The translations under genes and the position numbers were made by a program. Under the pieces are notes generated by a model that had not been told where the DNA came from, ran no database searches, and was given only the letters and a program-made list of their open reading frames with translations. This document shows, in pieces, positions 4,262 to 5,370 of a DNA stretch of 5,370 nucleotides; position 1 is the first letter of the stretch; each line of letters opens with the position of its first letter. Origin of the DNA: JACCUZ01 sp038246575 (GTDB lineage Bacteria; Actinomycetota; Actinomycetes; JACCUZ01); assembly GCA_038246575.1 (NCBI GenBank), contig JBBRVU010000242.1:1-5370 (forward strand). Reading direction: 5' to 3'.

Positions 4262-5370
4262 GCCCCCGGTGGTCGCTGACGTTGCTCGGTGTCGTCCTGC
4301 TGGCGGGTCTGCTGGTGCTGGTGGCGCTCTGGACACCGTGGCGGCCCAACGTCGGTGCGGCGATCCACCCTGCCGAGCCGCTGCGCGACTTCACCACACG
4401 TCAGCTCGGCCGGGAGGACGCCTACCACGCCGCGGTGCGACCCCCGGCGTACGTATCGCTCGTCCTGTCGCTCGCGTTCGCCGTCCTCCTCGGCGCGACT
4501 CCGCTCGGGGCCCGACTGGTGGCTCGCGTGGCGGCACCGTTGGGAGGTGGCTGGGTCTGGCAGGTGCTGCTGGGGACCGTGGCAGTGACCATCCTGGGCC
4601 GGCTGCTCGTGCTGCCGTGGGCCGCGTGGTCGGAGAGCGTGCAGCGCAGGTACGGGCTGTCGACCCGGTCCTGGAGCGGTTGGGCCTTTGATGTGGCCAA
4701 GGGCTACGCGGTCGGGCTGGCGCTGACGCTGGTCGTGGTGCTGGTCGTCGTCGCGCTCGCCAGGCGGTCACCGGACTGGTGGTGGACGATCGGGGCCGCG
4801 CTCGGCGCACTGCTGGTCGTCGTAGTGTCTTTCGGCTACCCGATCGTGGTCGAGCCGGTGTTCAACAAGTTCACCCCGCTGCCGCCCGGCCAGCTGCGAA
4901 CGTCGTTGCTGGCGTTGGCAGAGTCCGACGGTGTCCCCGTGCGGGACGTCCTGGTGGCCGACGCATCACGTCGGACCTCGTCGCTCAACGCCTATGTGTC
5001 CGGCCTCGGGTCGACGCGGCGGATCGTCGTGTACGACACGTTGCTCGAGTCGGGAACAGACCGAGAGATCGAGCTGATCGTCGCCCACGAGCTGGGGCAC
5101 GTGAAGAACACCGATGTCCTGTCCGGCACACTGCTCGGCGCGGTGGCCGTGTCCCTGACGGTCTGCATCATCGGGCTGCTGGGGCGATGGGAGTGGTTGC
5201 TCGCCCGCGCGAGCGTGTCGTCGTTGGGCGACGGTCGGACGGTCGCCCTCTTGCTTGCTGCGGTCGCGGTGCTGGGGTTCGTCGCCGGTCCGGGGCAGCA
5301 GTTCATCTCGCGCCGGGTCGAGACGCGAGCCGACGTGCACTCGCTGGATCTCACGCGAGACCCGACGACG
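4258..5370 (+). CDS. M48 family metallopeptidase, Ste24/CAAX-protease-like (3' end outside window)
   Basis: The frame from GTG 4258 is open through the window end and gives 371 residues without a stop. The zinc site is HELGH (277-281) with Glu355 in SRRVETRAD as third ligand and Asp359 after it, as in Ste24-type enzymes. Other family marks are EPVFNKFTPLP (about 200-210), ADASRRTSSLNAYVSG (257-270 region) and RIVVYDTLL. Seven hydrophobic segments (near 7-25, 64-82, 98-122, 148-168, 174-194, 288-309, 327-345) match the seven-helix Ste24 barrel. Perhaps 40-60 residues are missing. AGGTGG (4245-4250) lies 7 nt before the start, and the start overlaps the upstream stop by 4 nt. Eukaryotic Ste24 trims prenylated CAAX proteins, and it also clears blocked translocons. 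Actinobacteria are not known to prenylate CAAX proteins, so membrane protein turnover is a more likely role here, as an inference. Confidence 0.92.
   Translation, partial: MSPRWSLTLLGVVLLAGLLVLVALWTPWRPNVGAAIHPAEPLRDFTTRQLGREDAYHAAVRPPAYVSLVLSLAFAVLLGATPLGARLVARVAAPLGGGWVWQVLLGTVAVTILGRLLVLPWAAWSESVQRRYGLSTRSWSGWAFDVAKGYAVGLALTLVVVLVVVALARRSPDWWWTIGAALGALLVVVVSFGYPIVVEPVFNKFTPLPPGQLRTSLLALAESDGVPVRDVLVADASRRTSSLNAYVSGLGSTRRIVVYDTLLESGTDREIELIVAHELGHVKNTDVLSGTLLGAVAVSLTVCIIGLLGRWEWLLARASVSSLGDGRTVALLLAAVAVLGFVAGPGQQFISRRVETRADVHSLDLTRDPTT

Noticed and set aside
2351..4336. Long antisense open frame of 661 codons on the - strand
   Set aside because: It lies opposite the NlpC/P60 linker and the whole metalloprotease gene. 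Its translation is Arg/Gly/Pro/Val-rich with no domain, and its repeats are just the complement of the PT and DGPAS repeats. Such long antisense frames are common in high-GC DNA.
1..5370. CRISPR array, tRNA or rRNA gene, toxin-antitoxin or other defence locus
   Set aside because: No spaced direct repeats, no tRNA-like arms and no related protein motifs were seen; the only repeats are in-frame protein linkers and the IS end.

Overview
The window is very GC-rich, uses GTG and ATG starts, and carries actinobacterial families (a coiled-coil NYN protein, a RipA-like NlpC/P60 peptidase, a membrane-anchored peptidase-MA protein). It therefore looks like a chromosomal piece of a high-GC actinobacterium. 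I cannot place it to genus. All supported genes read on the + strand.

Layout. Positions 1-133 are the right end of an IS481-family insertion sequence: the last 36 transposase codons, then a terminal repeat ending in ACA. The next six bases, GCTAGC, fit the NCTAGN target rule of IS481. The element abuts an open frame whose residues belong to the middle of an actinobacterial NYN-domain protein, so the insertion appears to have removed that gene's 5' end; the remainder may restart at GTG 165 or 171. Next comes a 71-residue protein with a CxxC-x6-CxxC motif (1277-1492), behind a strong Shine-Dalgarno sequence. A 99-bp gap (1493-1591) holds a good sigma70-type promoter and an exact high-GC DnaA box. 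It leads into a secreted NlpC/P60 (C40) peptidase with a long coiled coil and a six-unit pentapeptide linker (1592-2803). A hairpin and a -10-like element separate this from a membrane-anchored HExxH metalloprotease of peptidase-MA type (2858-4261). That gene overlaps by 4 bp with a seven-segment Ste24-like M48 metalloprotease (4258 to the window end, cut off before its stop).

Working together. The last three genes make envelope proteins: one probable peptidoglycan hydrolase and two zinc metalloproteases, the two proteases translationally coupled. A role in cell-wall remodelling or envelope protein quality control is the simplest reading, but it is inference from families and order. The NYN protein is a probable cytosolic RNA nuclease; the small cysteine protein has no known role. 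I see no CRISPR, tRNA, rRNA, riboswitch or classical defence system. No gene-free stretch exceeds 300 bp.
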